Source: Pseudoalteromonas sp. P1-9 (GTDB lineage: Bacteria > Pseudomonadota > Gammaproteobacteria > Enterobacterales > Alteromonadaceae). From it: DNA of 64,000 bases. The position numbers were made by a program, and so were the translations under genes. The DNA lies in the NCBI RefSeq assembly GCF_001399975.1, contig NZ_LKBD01000022.1, positions 1 to 64,000 on the forward strand. Direction: 5' to 3'. Within the stretch, counting starts at the first letter, position 1; every line of letters starts with the position of its first letter. The notes under the pieces were generated by a model. The model did not search any database and was not told where the DNA came from. It saw only the letters and a list, made by a program, of their open reading frames with translations. Of this stretch, positions 12,507 to 21,244 are shown piece by piece.

Positions 12507-12564
12507 ACGATACCTCTAATCTTGATGGTGCTTTAACAAAAGCGATGCTATCATTGCCAAAAAC

Positions 12565-12588
12565 GGATGTATAGCCGTCTAAATGTTT
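12565..12588. promoter_or_regulatory. Candidate MetJ operator (three tandem met boxes)
   Basis: Three contiguous 8-mers lie between the divergent aminotransferase and mtnB genes: GGATGTAT (5 of 8 to the met box AGACGTCT), AGCCGTCT (7 of 8) and AAATGTTT (5 of 8). MetJ binds such head-to-tail 8-bp boxes with AdoMet as corepressor. The operator ends 27 bp before the mtnB start. Confidence 0.65.
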
Positions 12589-12615
12589 TGAGTTTTTATT
12601 TTCGAGTAACCTATT

Positions 12616-13230
12616 ATGCATAATGATGCCGCAAAAAGTGCATTGATTGAAGCGGGTCGTTGGGTCAGCAATAAAGGCTGGGTACCGGCAACTGGTGGTA
12701 ATTTTTCAATTAAAACAGACACAGGTTTTGTTGTCACCGCAAGTGGCCATGATAAAGGATACCTTGCCCCTGAACACTTTTTAGAGCTCGATCAGCAAGG
12801 CGCTATTAGCAAAGGCCAAGGAAAGCCATCTGCCGAAACGGCACTTCATTTAAAATTGTACCAACTTCAGCCAAGTACTGAATGTGTATTACATACCCAC
12901 TCCGTTGCCGCCACTGTGTTATCGCGTTTTATAAAAGGTGATACCTTGGCAATTCACGGCTATGAAATGCAAAAATCATTACGCGGCATCAACAGTCACG
13001 AAAGTACGCTTTCTATAGCCATTATTGATAATGACCAAAATATTGATCGCTTGGCAGAACTTGTTGCAAAACGCCACGAGCAAGAGCCAATTATTCATGG
13101 TGTGCTAATTCGCGGTCATGGTTTGTATGCTATGGGCAACAGTGTAGCTGAAACACGTCGCCACATTGAAGGGCTGGAGTTTTTATTTGCATGCGAACTT
13201 GAGCGCATTAAGTTGGAGTCATCACTATGA
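12616..13230 (+). CDS. mtnB: Methylthioribulose-1-phosphate dehydratase
   Basis: Dehydrates 5-methylthioribulose 1-phosphate to the 2,3-diketo compound in methionine salvage. The 204-aa protein belongs to the class II aldolase/adducin fold. The Zn ligands show as His93 and His95 in VLHTHSV and a third His in the later RGHGLYAMG. KPSAETALHL and TGGNFS are typical of the family. The gene overlaps mtnC by 4 bp (ATGA), so mtnB-mtnC-mtnD are a tightly coupled operon. A candidate MetJ operator lies just upstream. The ribosome site is weak (GAG about 10 bases before the ATG). Confidence 0.93.
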   Translation: MHNDAAKSALIEAGRWVSNKGWVPATGGNFSIKTDTGFVVTASGHDKGYLAPEHFLELDQQGAISKGQGKPSAETALHLKLYQLQPSTECVLHTHSVAATVLSRFIKGDTLAIHGYEMQKSLRGINSHESTLSIAIIDNDQNIDRLAELVAKRHEQEPIIHGVLIRGHGLYAMGNSVAETRRHIEGLEFLFACELERIKLESSL

Positions 13231-13913
13231 TTAAGGCCATCATTACCGACATTGAAGGCACAATTACCCGCATTTCATTTGTAAAAGATATTTTGTTTCC
13301 GTATGCGGCAAAACATATTGCTGCATTTGTTGAAGAAAACCAAAGCGATGCCACGGTAAGCGTGCAAATTGATGCAGTAAAAGCTGAACTTGCTAGGCCA
13401 GACGCCAGCCTTACCGAGGTCATAGATGCACTGCAACATTGGATTGCAACGGATCAAAAAATTACACCACTTAAACAATTGCAAGGCCTGATTTGGCAAA
13501 CGGGCTATCAACAAGGTGATTTCACAGGCCATATTTACCCAGATGCCTATGATTTTTTAAACCAGCAAAAAGATGCGGGCATAAGCCTTTTTGTTTATTC
13601 GTCTGGCTCGGTAAAAGCACAGCATTTATTGTTTGAACATTCTGACTATGGTGATATTCGCCCACTGTTCAGCGATTATTTTGATACCCATGTTGGCGCT
13701 AAAAAAGACTCAAGTTCATACACCAATATTCTTGAAAAGATTGGTTTTGCTGGCTCTGAGGTGTTGTTTTTAAGCGACATCGTGGCAGAACTTGATGCTG
13801 CTCAAAGTGCGGGCATGCACACCTTGCAGCTATGGCGTGATAACCAAGAAAAAAGCGACCAACACCCAGCAATTGACGATTTTAACCAATTTGATGAAGC
13901 ATTATTTGTATGA
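13227..13913 (+). CDS. mtnC: Enolase-phosphatase E1
   Basis: HAD-superfamily enzyme that both enolises and dephosphorylates the diketo phosphate to acireductone. The 228-aa product has HAD motif I as ITDIEGTITRISFVKDILFPYA split over residues 6-27 (Asp8 nucleophile, Glu10), the later SSGSVKAQ as motif II, and LSDIVAELDAA as motif IV. Length and motifs match MtnC. The start overlaps mtnB by 4 bp and the stop overlaps mtnD by 4 bp, both as ATGA, which points to translational coupling through the operon. Confidence 0.94.
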   Translation: MIKAIITDIEGTITRISFVKDILFPYAAKHIAAFVEENQSDATVSVQIDAVKAELARPDASLTEVIDALQHWIATDQKITPLKQLQGLIWQTGYQQGDFTGHIYPDAYDFLNQQKDAGISLFVYSSGSVKAQHLLFEHSDYGDIRPLFSDYFDTHVGAKKDSSSYTNILEKIGFAGSEVLFLSDIVAELDAAQSAGMHTLQLWRDNQEKSDQHPAIDDFNQFDEALFV

Positions 13914-14452
13914 GCAAACTCACTATTTACCGTCACGACGATGCAGCAAGCGCACAGCTAGAGAGCGAAAACTTTACTGAAATTCAGCAACAACTTAATC
14001 AAGTAGGTGTGATATTTGAAAACTGGCAAGCAGCATTTGAAATTGACGCAAGCCATAGTTCAGATGATATTTTAAACGCCTATGACGCCGATATTAAACG
14101 TGTGCAACACGACGGCGGCTACCAAACGGTGGATGTAATTTCACTTACTAAAGGTAATCCAGCGGCAGCTGAATTAAGACAGAAGTTTTTATTTGAGCAT
14201 ACGCATAGCGAAGACGAAGTACGCTTTTTTGTCAAAGGCCAAGGCTTATTCTGCCTGCATTTAGGCAACAAAGTGTATCAAGTACTTTGCCAACAAGGGG
14301 ATTTAATTTCAGTGCCAGCTAACACTAAGCATTGGTTTGATATGGGCAGCGATCCTGAGTTTACCGCAATTCGTTTTTTCAATAACGAAGCGGGTTGGAT
14401 GGCACAAAGCACCGAAAGCAAAATTGCGAGTCAATTTCCAATTTTAAATTAA
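13910..14452 (+). CDS. mtnD: Acireductone dioxygenase
   Basis: Cupin dioxygenase that oxidises acireductone. The Fe-form gives formate and the methionine precursor 2-oxo-4-methylthiobutyrate. The 180-aa protein shows the four metal ligands: His97, His99 and Glu103 in HTHSEDEVRFF and His141 in NTKHWFDMG. It is last in mtnBCD and is followed within a few bases by a long hairpin terminator that also serves the converging mtnA. Confidence 0.94.
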   Translation: MSKLTIYRHDDAASAQLESENFTEIQQQLNQVGVIFENWQAAFEIDASHSSDDILNAYDADIKRVQHDGGYQTVDVISLTKGNPAAAELRQKFLFEHTHSEDEVRFFVKGQGLFCLHLGNKVYQVLCQQGDLISVPANTKHWFDMGSDPEFTAIRFFNNEAGWMAQSTESKIASQFPILN

Positions 14453-14454
14453 AC

Positions 14455-14482
14455 AAGAAGAGCACCGAATGGTGCTCTTCTT
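14455..14482. terminator. Bidirectional terminator between mtnD and mtnA
   Basis: AAGAAGAGCACC (14455-14466) pairs perfectly with GGTGCTCTTCTT (14471-14482) around GAAT. It lies between two converging genes that end at 14452 and 14500, and serves both. Confidence 0.85.
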
Positions 14483-14499
14483 ATATTTAATAAGCCTTA

Positions 14500-15522
14500 T
14501 TAAAGCTGTTTTAACGCGCCGTCTTTTACTTGCTGTAAATTGTAAACGCCCGTATCAAACACCCAACCAGTTACGAGCTTTGCTGGCGTTACATCAAAGG
14601 CAGGGTTAAACACCTTGGCATTGTTTGGTGCCCATTGGCACTCACCAAAGCTGCCACTAACACCTTTTACTTCAGCATCAGCACGCTCTTCAATAGGGAT
14701 ATGTTGACCACTTTCACAGTCAACATCAAGGGTGGTGATTGGCGCAACCACATAAAATTCAACATTATGAAAATGTGCCAGCACAGCTAAATTATAGGTA
14801 CCGACTTTATTGGCAAAATCACCATTAGCTGCAATGCGATCTGCACCCACAAAAATCTTATCGACTTTACCGGCAGCCATTAAACTTGCGGCCATATTGT
14901 CACAAATTAGGGTGTACGGAATTTGCCAACTTTCAAGCTCAAATGCCGTTAAACGACCACCTTGCAGTAATGGGCGTGTTTCATCCACCCAAACATGAAT
15001 ATCACCGTATTTTTGATGGGCGTGGTGGATAACACCCAGTGCCGTACCCACCCCTGCAGTTGCTAATGCACCTGTATTGCAGTGAGTTAAAATATTATCG
15101 CCCGGTTTCACAAGCGCTACACCTAGGCTTGCCATGGATTCACACAGCGCAACATCTTCATTAAATAGCTGCTCAGCAGTAGCCACCAATGCATCAACAA
15201 AATTATCTTGAGCTAATGCTTGGCGCATACGCTTCATGCAATGCATTAAATTAACTGCAGTTGGACGCGTCGCCTCTAAATCATTTATTGCTTCTGCAAG
15301 TTGGCTATGAGATTCACCTTGCTCAGCTAAATGGGCAACTAATAGGGTTGCAGCTAAACCAATTAACGGTGCCCCACGCACTTTTAACGTCAAAATCAAT
15401 TCTTGCATCTCGGGCACACTGCTACACACATGCCAATGCTGCTGATGTGGTAAAAGGTACTGATCTAAAACGAATAACTGTCCGCCTTGATATTTAAGAC
15501 TGCGCGCGAGCAAATTTTGCAT
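14500..15522 (-). CDS. mtnA: Methylthioribose-1-phosphate isomerase
   Basis: Isomerises 5-methylthioribose 1-phosphate to the ribulose form, feeding MtnB. The 340-aa product belongs to the eIF2B-like family with catalytic Cys148 in [19 protein letters not shown] and Asp228 in [20 protein letters not shown] chose ATG 15520-15522 because GGAG lies 9 bases upstream; a TTG five codons earlier overlaps that site and is less likely. It is divergent from mtnK with 121 bp between them, where a candidate MetJ operator sits. Confidence 0.94.
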   Translation of the reverse strand: MQNLLARSLKYQGGQLFVLDQYLLPHQQHWHVCSSVPEMQELILTLKVRGAPLIGLAATLLVAHLAEQGESHSQLAEAINDLEATRPTAVNLMHCMKRMRQALAQDNFVDALVATAEQLFNEDVALCESMASLGVALVKPGDNILTHCNTGALATAGVGTALGVIHHAHQKYGDIHVWVDETRPLLQGGRLTAFELESWQIPYTLICDNMAASLMAAGKVDKIFVGADRIAANGDFANKVGTYNLAVLAHFHNVEFYVVAPITTLDVDCESGQHIPIEERADAEVKGVSGSFGECQWAPNNAKVFNPAFDVTPAKLVTGWVFDTGVYNLQQVKDGALKQL

Positions 15523-15563
15523 GCTGTGAAACTCCAAACTATTAACGCGCTCATTTTACACCA

Positions 15564-15595
15564 AGACACAAAGAAGTATAGACATCTAAACATTC
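15564..15595. promoter_or_regulatory. Candidate MetJ operator (four tandem met boxes)
   Basis: Four contiguous 8-mers lie in the mtnA-mtnK divergent spacer: AGACACAA (4 of 8 to AGACGTCT), AGAAGTAT (6 of 8), AGACATCT (7 of 8) and AAACATTC (4 of 8). The central pair is strong. With the second site at 12565-12588 it suggests that the whole salvage set is in the MetJ regulon. Confidence 0.7.
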
Positions 15596-15643
15596 ATCGG
15601 TATAGAATTCCGTAATTATCTGTATTTTTGAATAGCGAACACC

Positions 15644-16846
15644 ATGGCTGACTATATTGCTTTTGATAATGAGCGTGCACTTAACTATGTTGCACAGTTA
15701 AACGAATTTTTTGCCCCAAATGCACTATTAACTTGTAATGAGTTTGGTGATGGCAATCTCAATTTAGTCTTTCGCATTGCAGATGAAAAGGGTAACAGTG
15801 TTATTTTAAAACAGGCATTACCCTATGCCCGTTGTGTTGGTGAGTCGTGGCCATTAACCCTTGATAGAGCGCGCATTGAAGCTGCTGTACTTGAAAAACA
15901 TGGTGCGGTGTGCAAACCATTCACAGCAAAAGTGCTGCACAAAAATTCCGAGCTAGCCCTAACCATTTTGGAAGATTTTGGCCATATGGCAATTTTACGT
16001 GGCGAACTAAACCAAGCAACAACCTTTCCAAATTTAGGCAGCCAACTTGCAAACTATCTGGCAACCACCAGCTTCTTTTACTCAGACTTTTACTTAACAC
16101 CTGCAGAAAAAAAAGCCTTGGTCTGTGAGTTCACAAACCCAGAGCTGTGCGCCATTACTGAAGACTTATTCTTTGATGATCCATACCACACTTCTGAGCG
16201 CAATAACTACCCCGCGACACTTGAAAGTGAGGTAAAGAAACTTCAGCAAAACACCGAGCTGCACATTAAAGTGGCTAAATTAAAGCAACTATTTTTATCG
16301 TCGCCACAGAGCTTATTACACGGTGATGTGCATTCAGGCAGTATTTTTGTTGATGCGCAGTCGACTAAGGTAATCGACCCAGAGTTTGGCTTTTTTGGCC
16401 CTATTGGTTTTGATTTAGGCTCGTTTATCGGCAATTTTTTACTTAATTATTGTGCGCAGAATGCCCGTATTAGTGAAATTCCCAAGCGTCGCCAAATGCA
16501 AACCTACTTGCTGACGACGATTCAGGATGTGATCAACGAATTTGCAGCAACCTGGCTCTCGCTTGCTAAAGAGCAAACCCGTGATTTATCACTTCAGGCA
16601 CCAGGCTATGCAGAGTATTTTGTAAACCAAATCATTAAAGATGCACTTGGTTTTGCCGGTACTGAGCTCATACGCCGCACCATTGGCCTTGCCCATGTGT
16701 CAGACATTGATGGTATTGAAGATGAAACCGCACGACTGCAAGTACAGCAGCAAACATTAATCCTAGGTGAGCAACTTATTTTACATGCCGAGACCACTCA
16801 CGATAAAGAATCAGCATTTAATCTGATCATTAGCCTAGTCCAGTAA
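15644..16846 (+). CDS. mtnK: Methylthioribose kinase
   Basis: Phosphorylates 5-methylthioribose with ATP, making the MtnA substrate. The 400-aa protein has a choline-kinase-like fold: GDGNLNLVFRI as nucleotide loop, ILKQALPY with the ATP lysine, LLHGDVHSGSIF as catalytic loop with Asp, and VIDPEFGFFGPIGFDLG as metal-binding segment. Length and motifs match MtnK. It is divergent from mtnA. Its presence means this organism uses the two-step route (a separate nucleosidase, then kinase) rather than MTA phosphorylase; the nucleosidase gene is not in this window. Confidence 0.94.
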   Translation: MADYIAFDNERALNYVAQLNEFFAPNALLTCNEFGDGNLNLVFRIADEKGNSVILKQALPYARCVGESWPLTLDRARIEAAVLEKHGAVCKPFTAKVLHKNSELALTILEDFGHMAILRGELNQATTFPNLGSQLANYLATTSFFYSDFYLTPAEKKALVCEFTNPELCAITEDLFFDDPYHTSERNNYPATLESEVKKLQQNTELHIKVAKLKQLFLSSPQSLLHGDVHSGSIFVDAQSTKVIDPEFGFFGPIGFDLGSFIGNFLLNYCAQNARISEIPKRRQMQTYLLTTIQDVINEFAATWLSLAKEQTRDLSLQAPGYAEYFVNQIIKDALGFAGTELIRRTIGLAHVSDIDGIEDETARLQVQQQTLILGEQLILHAETTHDKESAFNLIISLVQ

Positions 16847-16868
16847 AAATAAGCTCAGTAAGCTCTGT

Positions 16869-16924
16869 GCAATAAAACAAGCGCTATAAAACAAGCGCAA
16901 TAAAATCAGCTCTATAAATTCAGC
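16869..16924 (+). repeat. Four tandem 14-bp repeats after mtnK
   Basis: Four consecutive 14-mers: GCAATAAAACAAGC, GCTATAAAACAAGC, GCAATAAAATCAGC and TCTATAAATTCAGC. Each differs from its neighbours by a few bases. They lie 22 bp after the mtnK stop and directly before the terminator, in untranslated sequence. Confidence 0.85.
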
Positions 16925-16930
16925 CTAACA

Positions 16931-16957
16931 AGCCAGTAATCGTGTTACTGGCTTTTT
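16931..16957 (+). terminator. Rho-independent terminator of mtnK
   Basis: AGCCAGTAA (16931-16939) pairs with TTACTGGCT (16945-16953), loop TCGTG, followed by four more T. Confidence 0.88.
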
Positions 16958-17069
16958 GCTAAAGCGCTTTAGTTCATTGAAGAATATTTACACCTTCCCG
17001 CTTTGGTACTCTTCGCTAAACTTCTTCGTTTCGCTTAAATGGAATACCTTAAAGTTGAGCAATTAAATG

Positions 17070-17738
17070 TTAGCTATTGTTCTTTTTAAATAACCAATGT
17101 GCAATTTGAAAATTCAAAACCAAGCCGATTAAACGTCCATAATCATGCATCAGCTCAGCTCCTACATTGCCCATTAGCATCGCTATAATTTCTAAAAATA
17201 ATGGGCTAACAACCGCTAAACTTGCAGCTGCTGCAAAATATACCCAGCGCAGGTGCTGTTTAACATCCTTTTTAATTGCATACTTAACAGCAATAACAAA
17301 CGTCATACAAATCGTTATCGCAACTATCACCAAACTCACATAGCGCGCGCCAAATTCATTAGGCGAAAATACATGATGCATCCACACACCAGACGCCGCC
17401 ATCACACATGCAGAAATAAACGCAAAGTAGCCATTAATTTTATGATAGCGCGGTTTTGCTTGTCTTAACTTTGGTGAAAACTGAAATGGCATTGTTAAAA
17501 AAAACACAATACCTGATATACCATGGCAAATAATCACAAGTGGCATATCAAAATAGCGCGCGTTAATCATTTCACTGAGCGGCGACTCAATACCACTACC
17601 TATTACAACTAAAGCAACAATAAATACTGCTGGTATTGCAGGAATGCCTATCATAAAGAGTAAAAAGCTAACACCAGCCCAATTAAACGGTGTTTTAAAT
17701 TCATTTGGTTCTGTAATAATTGCATTTTGGTATGTCAT
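17070..17738 (-). CDS. DUF2306 family integral membrane protein
   Basis: A 222-aa polytopic inner-membrane protein with about six helices. The central stretch PRYHKINGYFAFISACVMAA followed by SGVWMHH is the DUF2306 pattern, with conserved His residues in HGISG and QHLRW. Histidines inside helices suggest haem or metal contacts, but no function is known to me. It is divergent from a membrane-anchored AraC-type regulator, 148 bp away, which probably controls it. Confidence 0.75.
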   Translation of the reverse strand: MTYQNAIITEPNEFKTPFNWAGVSFLLFMIGIPAIPAVFIVALVVIGSGIESPLSEMINARYFDMPLVIICHGISGIVFFLTMPFQFSPKLRQAKPRYHKINGYFAFISACVMAASGVWMHHVFSPNEFGARYVSLVIVAITICMTFVIAVKYAIKKDVKQHLRWVYFAAAASLAVVSPLFLEIIAMLMGNVGAELMHDYGRLIGLVLNFQIAHWLFKKNNS

Positions 17739-17769
17739 TTTTTAATCCTTACGCCATACGCTAGTTAAG

Positions 17770-17812
17770 TTAGAAACGATTATGTAAAATACCTAAAGCA
17801 ATATCGTTCTAA
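17770..17812. promoter_or_regulatory. Inverted repeat between DUF2306 gene and its divergent regulator
   Basis: TTAGAAACGAT (17770-17780) and ATCGTTCTAA (17803-17812) form an imperfect inverted repeat (one extra A in the left arm) centred in the 148-bp divergent spacer. It is placed as an operator would be. The binding factor is unknown; the neighbouring AraC-type protein is the obvious candidate. Confidence 0.4.
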
Positions 17813-17886
17813 TCTGTTGAGTAGAACCATAAAGAAACAACAAAAACAAATAAGATATTGTTTATAAAGAAATAAAAGGATTTAGT

Positions 17887-19083
17887 TTGCAACCATCTGA
17901 AATCTACTTATTTGCGATTAACATCGCAACGATGACCTTATTGGGCTTTAACGCAAGTTTACTTATTACTAAAAAAGGTCAAAATTTCGGCTACACTACC
18001 CTTGCTTGCTGCTTTATTGCCATTGCAATTGTTATATGCCAACCCAGCCTAAAATTACTCGCGCCAGACTGGCGCCAAACTCAACTTATCGTGTCTTTAC
18101 CCGCATTATTAATGATCGCCCCGAGCTTTTGGTTTTACATTAAAAGTCTTACAGCAGAATCGAAATGGACGCTTACCAAACACGATAAATGGCATTTTGC
18201 GTTGCCTGCAATCGGACTATTTATTTCACTTTTCACATTAGTTTTACCCAGCGAGATTCAACACGGGCTTTTGGTCGACGGTGATGATGTGGTGCTTGAA
18301 AACGTATCACCCTTGTTACGATATAGTGTGTATGCTGGGTTAATTATCACCTTTTTATTGGTGATTGGCTGGGTATTACAATCGGCATTTTATGTGGTTA
18401 AAACCATTGTTCGTTTAAACCGCTACCGCACACATTTAAAAGACATTTTTGCGACAACAGAACAGAAAGAAATGGGTTGGCTTACAGCATTAGCACTTTT
18501 AGTAGGCATTCCTTGGGGATTATTTGCCATCAATTTAACACTCAATAATTTGCTGTTCCCAAGTGAAATGTATACGCCCTTTTCAAGCTTACTATTACTG
18601 ATAGCCGTAACCTTTTTAGCGACTTGGGCGCTTCGCCAAAAGCCTGGGTTTGAAGAAATATTTGATGATATTAGTAAAGATGATGAACCTACTGTGTTGT
18701 CAGTGAAGCAGAATAAATATAAAACCTCGGCATTAAGTGAAGATAATTTACAACACATTGCAAACAAATTGGAAAGCGCAATGCAGCAAGAGCAGATCTA
18801 TTTAAACGCAGCCTTGTCATTGCCAGTACTTGCAAAAAGTATCAATACTTCTTCCAATTATATTTCTCAAACATTGAGCGAGCGTTTAAACGTTAATTTT
18901 TTTGATTATGTAAATGGCTACCGTGTAAAACACGCTAAGAATGAACTCACAAACAGCAATAAAACGGTACTCGATATTGCAATGGATGCGGGCTTTAACT
19001 CTAAGTCGGCGTTTTATACCGCCTTTAAAAAATACACCGGTATCACCCCAATGCAATATCGCAAGCAGCACACTAGCCTCTGA
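17887..19083 (+). CDS. Membrane-anchored AraC-family transcription regulator
   Basis: A 398-aa protein with a polytopic N-terminal half (about seven helices, residues 8-255) and a cytosolic C-terminal AraC/XylS DNA-binding domain (about 290-395) with two helix-turn-helix units; the second shows LDIAMDAGFNSKSAFYTAFKK and TGITPMQYR as separate family marks. Such proteins sense a membrane or periplasmic cue directly. The start is TTG at 17887, chosen because AAAAGGA ends exactly 6 bases before it. The divergent DUF2306 gene is the likely target. It converges on the MCP gene downstream. Confidence 0.85.
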   Translation: MQPSEIYLFAINIATMTLLGFNASLLITKKGQNFGYTTLACCFIAIAIVICQPSLKLLAPDWRQTQLIVSLPALLMIAPSFWFYIKSLTAESKWTLTKHDKWHFALPAIGLFISLFTLVLPSEIQHGLLVDGDDVVLENVSPLLRYSVYAGLIITFLLVIGWVLQSAFYVVKTIVRLNRYRTHLKDIFATTEQKEMGWLTALALLVGIPWGLFAINLTLNNLLFPSEMYTPFSSLLLLIAVTFLATWALRQKPGFEEIFDDISKDDEPTVLSVKQNKYKTSALSEDNLQHIANKLESAMQQEQIYLNAALSLPVLAKSINTSSNYISQTLSERLNVNFFDYVNGYRVKHAKNELTNSNKTVLDIAMDAGFNSKSAFYTAFKKYTGITPMQYRKQHTSL

Positions 19084-19168
19084 CGCATTGAGGCTACAGT
19101 GCTTAGAGTACCTTACGGGATATCACCACCTGTTACTGTCTTTTGTCACCATAACTAACAAGCGCGCG

Positions 19169-21130
19169 TTAGGTTTTAAACTTTTTAACCAATGCAGTTA
19201 AAGCGGCTGAAAGCGATGCCAGGCTGTTGGCATTTTCATCGGCGTCATTAGCAAGCCCTGAAATTTCATCCGCACCAGTTTTAATATCCACCACATTGCG
19301 ATTAATCTCTTCCGCTACATGTTGCTGCTCTTCTGCTGCGGTCGCTATTTGCGAGTTCATATCACTAATCAGATCAACCGAATGTGTAATAGAATCAAAA
19401 CTAGCTTGCGCTTGTTTTGTAAACTCAACAGTTTGCGAGGATATATCAAGGCTTTGCGACATCTCTTTTGAAATCGATTGGGTCATGTTTCTAAGCTTAC
19501 CCAGTTGCTGTGCAATTTCTTCTGTTGATTCGGAAGTACGTTGAGAAAGCGCACGTACCTCGTCTGCTACCACCGAAAAGCCTCTGCCTTGCTCGCCTGC
19601 GCGTGCCGCCTCAATTGCGGCATTAAGTGCTAACAAGTTTGTTTGCTCAGCAATACCGCGGATCACATCTAAAATGGTGGTAATGCTTTCACTTTCACTG
19701 TCTAAATCACGCACATTTTGCTCTGTACTTGCGATAGTATCTGACAGCCCCGACACACTTGATACTGTTTTATTAATTAACGATTGCCCTTCAATCGCTG
19801 ATTGTTTAGTGGAATTGGCTGAATCTGCTGCCGATGCGCAGCTTGACGCGACTTCGTTGGCGGTCGCCGCCATTTCATTAATGGCTGTAGATGCTTGCTC
19901 AAGTGCTAATTGTTGTGTCATTAACGATGAATTCATGGAAGTTACTAAGCGAGAGCTTACTTCCGATGCGTTGCTAACATTAGCGGAAGAACCGTTAATC
20001 TCTCGCACCAAATCAGCAATCGAATTTAAAAATTGATTAAAGCTATTAGCCAGTTTTCCGGTTTCATCTTGCGTGCGAATTTTTAAACGTTGAGTTAAGT
20101 CGCCTTCACCTTGCGAAATGTCTTCAAGGCCACGGGTTACCTCAATAATCGGACGCGATATCAGTTTAGAAATATACACAGACAATGCGGAGAAAATACC
20201 AATAAGAATTAAACTCACCACAATAATTATCACCATCAGGGTGTTTGCCTTCGCCATCACTTCTGATTTTTTAAGCAGGCCGATAAACTTCCAATTGAGT
20301 TTGGGCGAGGTATACACATTGGCAAGATAAACATCGCCATCAATTTCAATGGTAGTATCACCAGATTCCATGCGGCTTAATCCAGCGTATAGGTTACTTT
20401 TAACACTCGCAAATTCTTTAAAATTATTTTCAGGGTGTTTGGCATCAACTAAAATCTTGCCCGAATCTTCTATTAGCATTAAAAAGCCCGACTCACCCAT
20501 TTTGATATTTTGGATCATGCTCGTTAAACCTTTTAACGAAACATCCATGCCCGTTACACCGAAATTGCTACCCGCACTATCTTTAATCGACATCACCGTA
20601 GACACAATAACTGCATCATCAGGTTCCCAATAATACGCTTGGGTACGAATAGGTTTAGCTGTCGCGCCTGTGCCCGTTTTAAACCAAGGACGTGGCCTTG
20701 GATCGTAGTTAGCGCTCACACTGCCTTTTGGCCATTGCGTATAACCACCTTGTTGATTACCCATGTAAATATAAGAAATACCCTCATGTGATTCCCCAAA
20801 CTGTGAAAACAAATCGAATACCCGTTGTTCAATTACGTCGTTTTGTTCCGGCGTAATTTGACTCGTCGATGACGTATTCATATAGGTTTTAATACCGTTT
20901 TTGGCTGCTACTAAATCGGGGTGTTTCGCGATATACACAACGTCTTTACTGATCTCCTCAAAGAAAAGTGAAATTGCTTTATCTATCTGCGTAACTTCTC
21001 GCGTATTGGCAATGGTAAAATTATCGTGCGCCAGGTTGCGGGTCTGATTAATCATGATCACAGCAATCACAATAATTGGCAGTGTCATGGTGACTAAAAA
21101 GGCAATGATGAGTTTTTTTGAAATTGACAT
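19169..21130 (-). CDS. Methyl-accepting chemotaxis protein with dCache sensor
   Basis: A 653-aa transmembrane chemoreceptor. One helix near residues 8-28, a double-Cache periplasmic sensor to about 285, a second helix (about 295-320), HAMP, then a long cytoplasmic coiled coil with the signalling tip [19 protein letters not shown]. The sensor contains YDPRPRPWF, a Tyr-Tyr pair about 17 residues later and VTGMDV. These fit the amino-acid-binding dCache motif (Tyr, Arg, Trp, Tyr, Asp) known from receptors such as PctA, so an amino acid ligand is a fair prediction. There is no CheB/CheR pentapeptide tail. It is a single gene with no che genes nearby. Confidence 0.9.
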   Translation of the reverse strand: MSISKKLIIAFLVTMTLPIIVIAVIMINQTRNLAHDNFTIANTREVTQIDKAISLFFEEISKDVVYIAKHPDLVAAKNGIKTYMNTSSTSQITPEQNDVIEQRVFDLFSQFGESHEGISYIYMGNQQGGYTQWPKGSVSANYDPRPRPWFKTGTGATAKPIRTQAYYWEPDDAVIVSTVMSIKDSAGSNFGVTGMDVSLKGLTSMIQNIKMGESGFLMLIEDSGKILVDAKHPENNFKEFASVKSNLYAGLSRMESGDTTIEIDGDVYLANVYTSPKLNWKFIGLLKKSEVMAKANTLMVIIIVVSLILIGIFSALSVYISKLISRPIIEVTRGLEDISQGEGDLTQRLKIRTQDETGKLANSFNQFLNSIADLVREINGSSANVSNASEVSSRLVTSMNSSLMTQQLALEQASTAINEMAATANEVASSCASAADSANSTKQSAIEGQSLINKTVSSVSGLSDTIASTEQNVRDLDSESESITTILDVIRGIAEQTNLLALNAAIEAARAGEQGRGFSVVADEVRALSQRTSESTEEIAQQLGKLRNMTQSISKEMSQSLDISSQTVEFTKQAQASFDSITHSVDLISDMNSQIATAAEEQQHVAEEINRNVVDIKTGADEISGLANDADENANSLASLSAALTALVKKFKT

Positions 21131-21244
21131 TGAGCTAACTACAAATGGCTAGTAATGAATTAAATATGGTTTGCAATCTGGCGCTAGTCAACTTCATCAG
21201 TTATGGTCTAAGCTATTTTAAAGTCATCTATTTACACGGTATTT

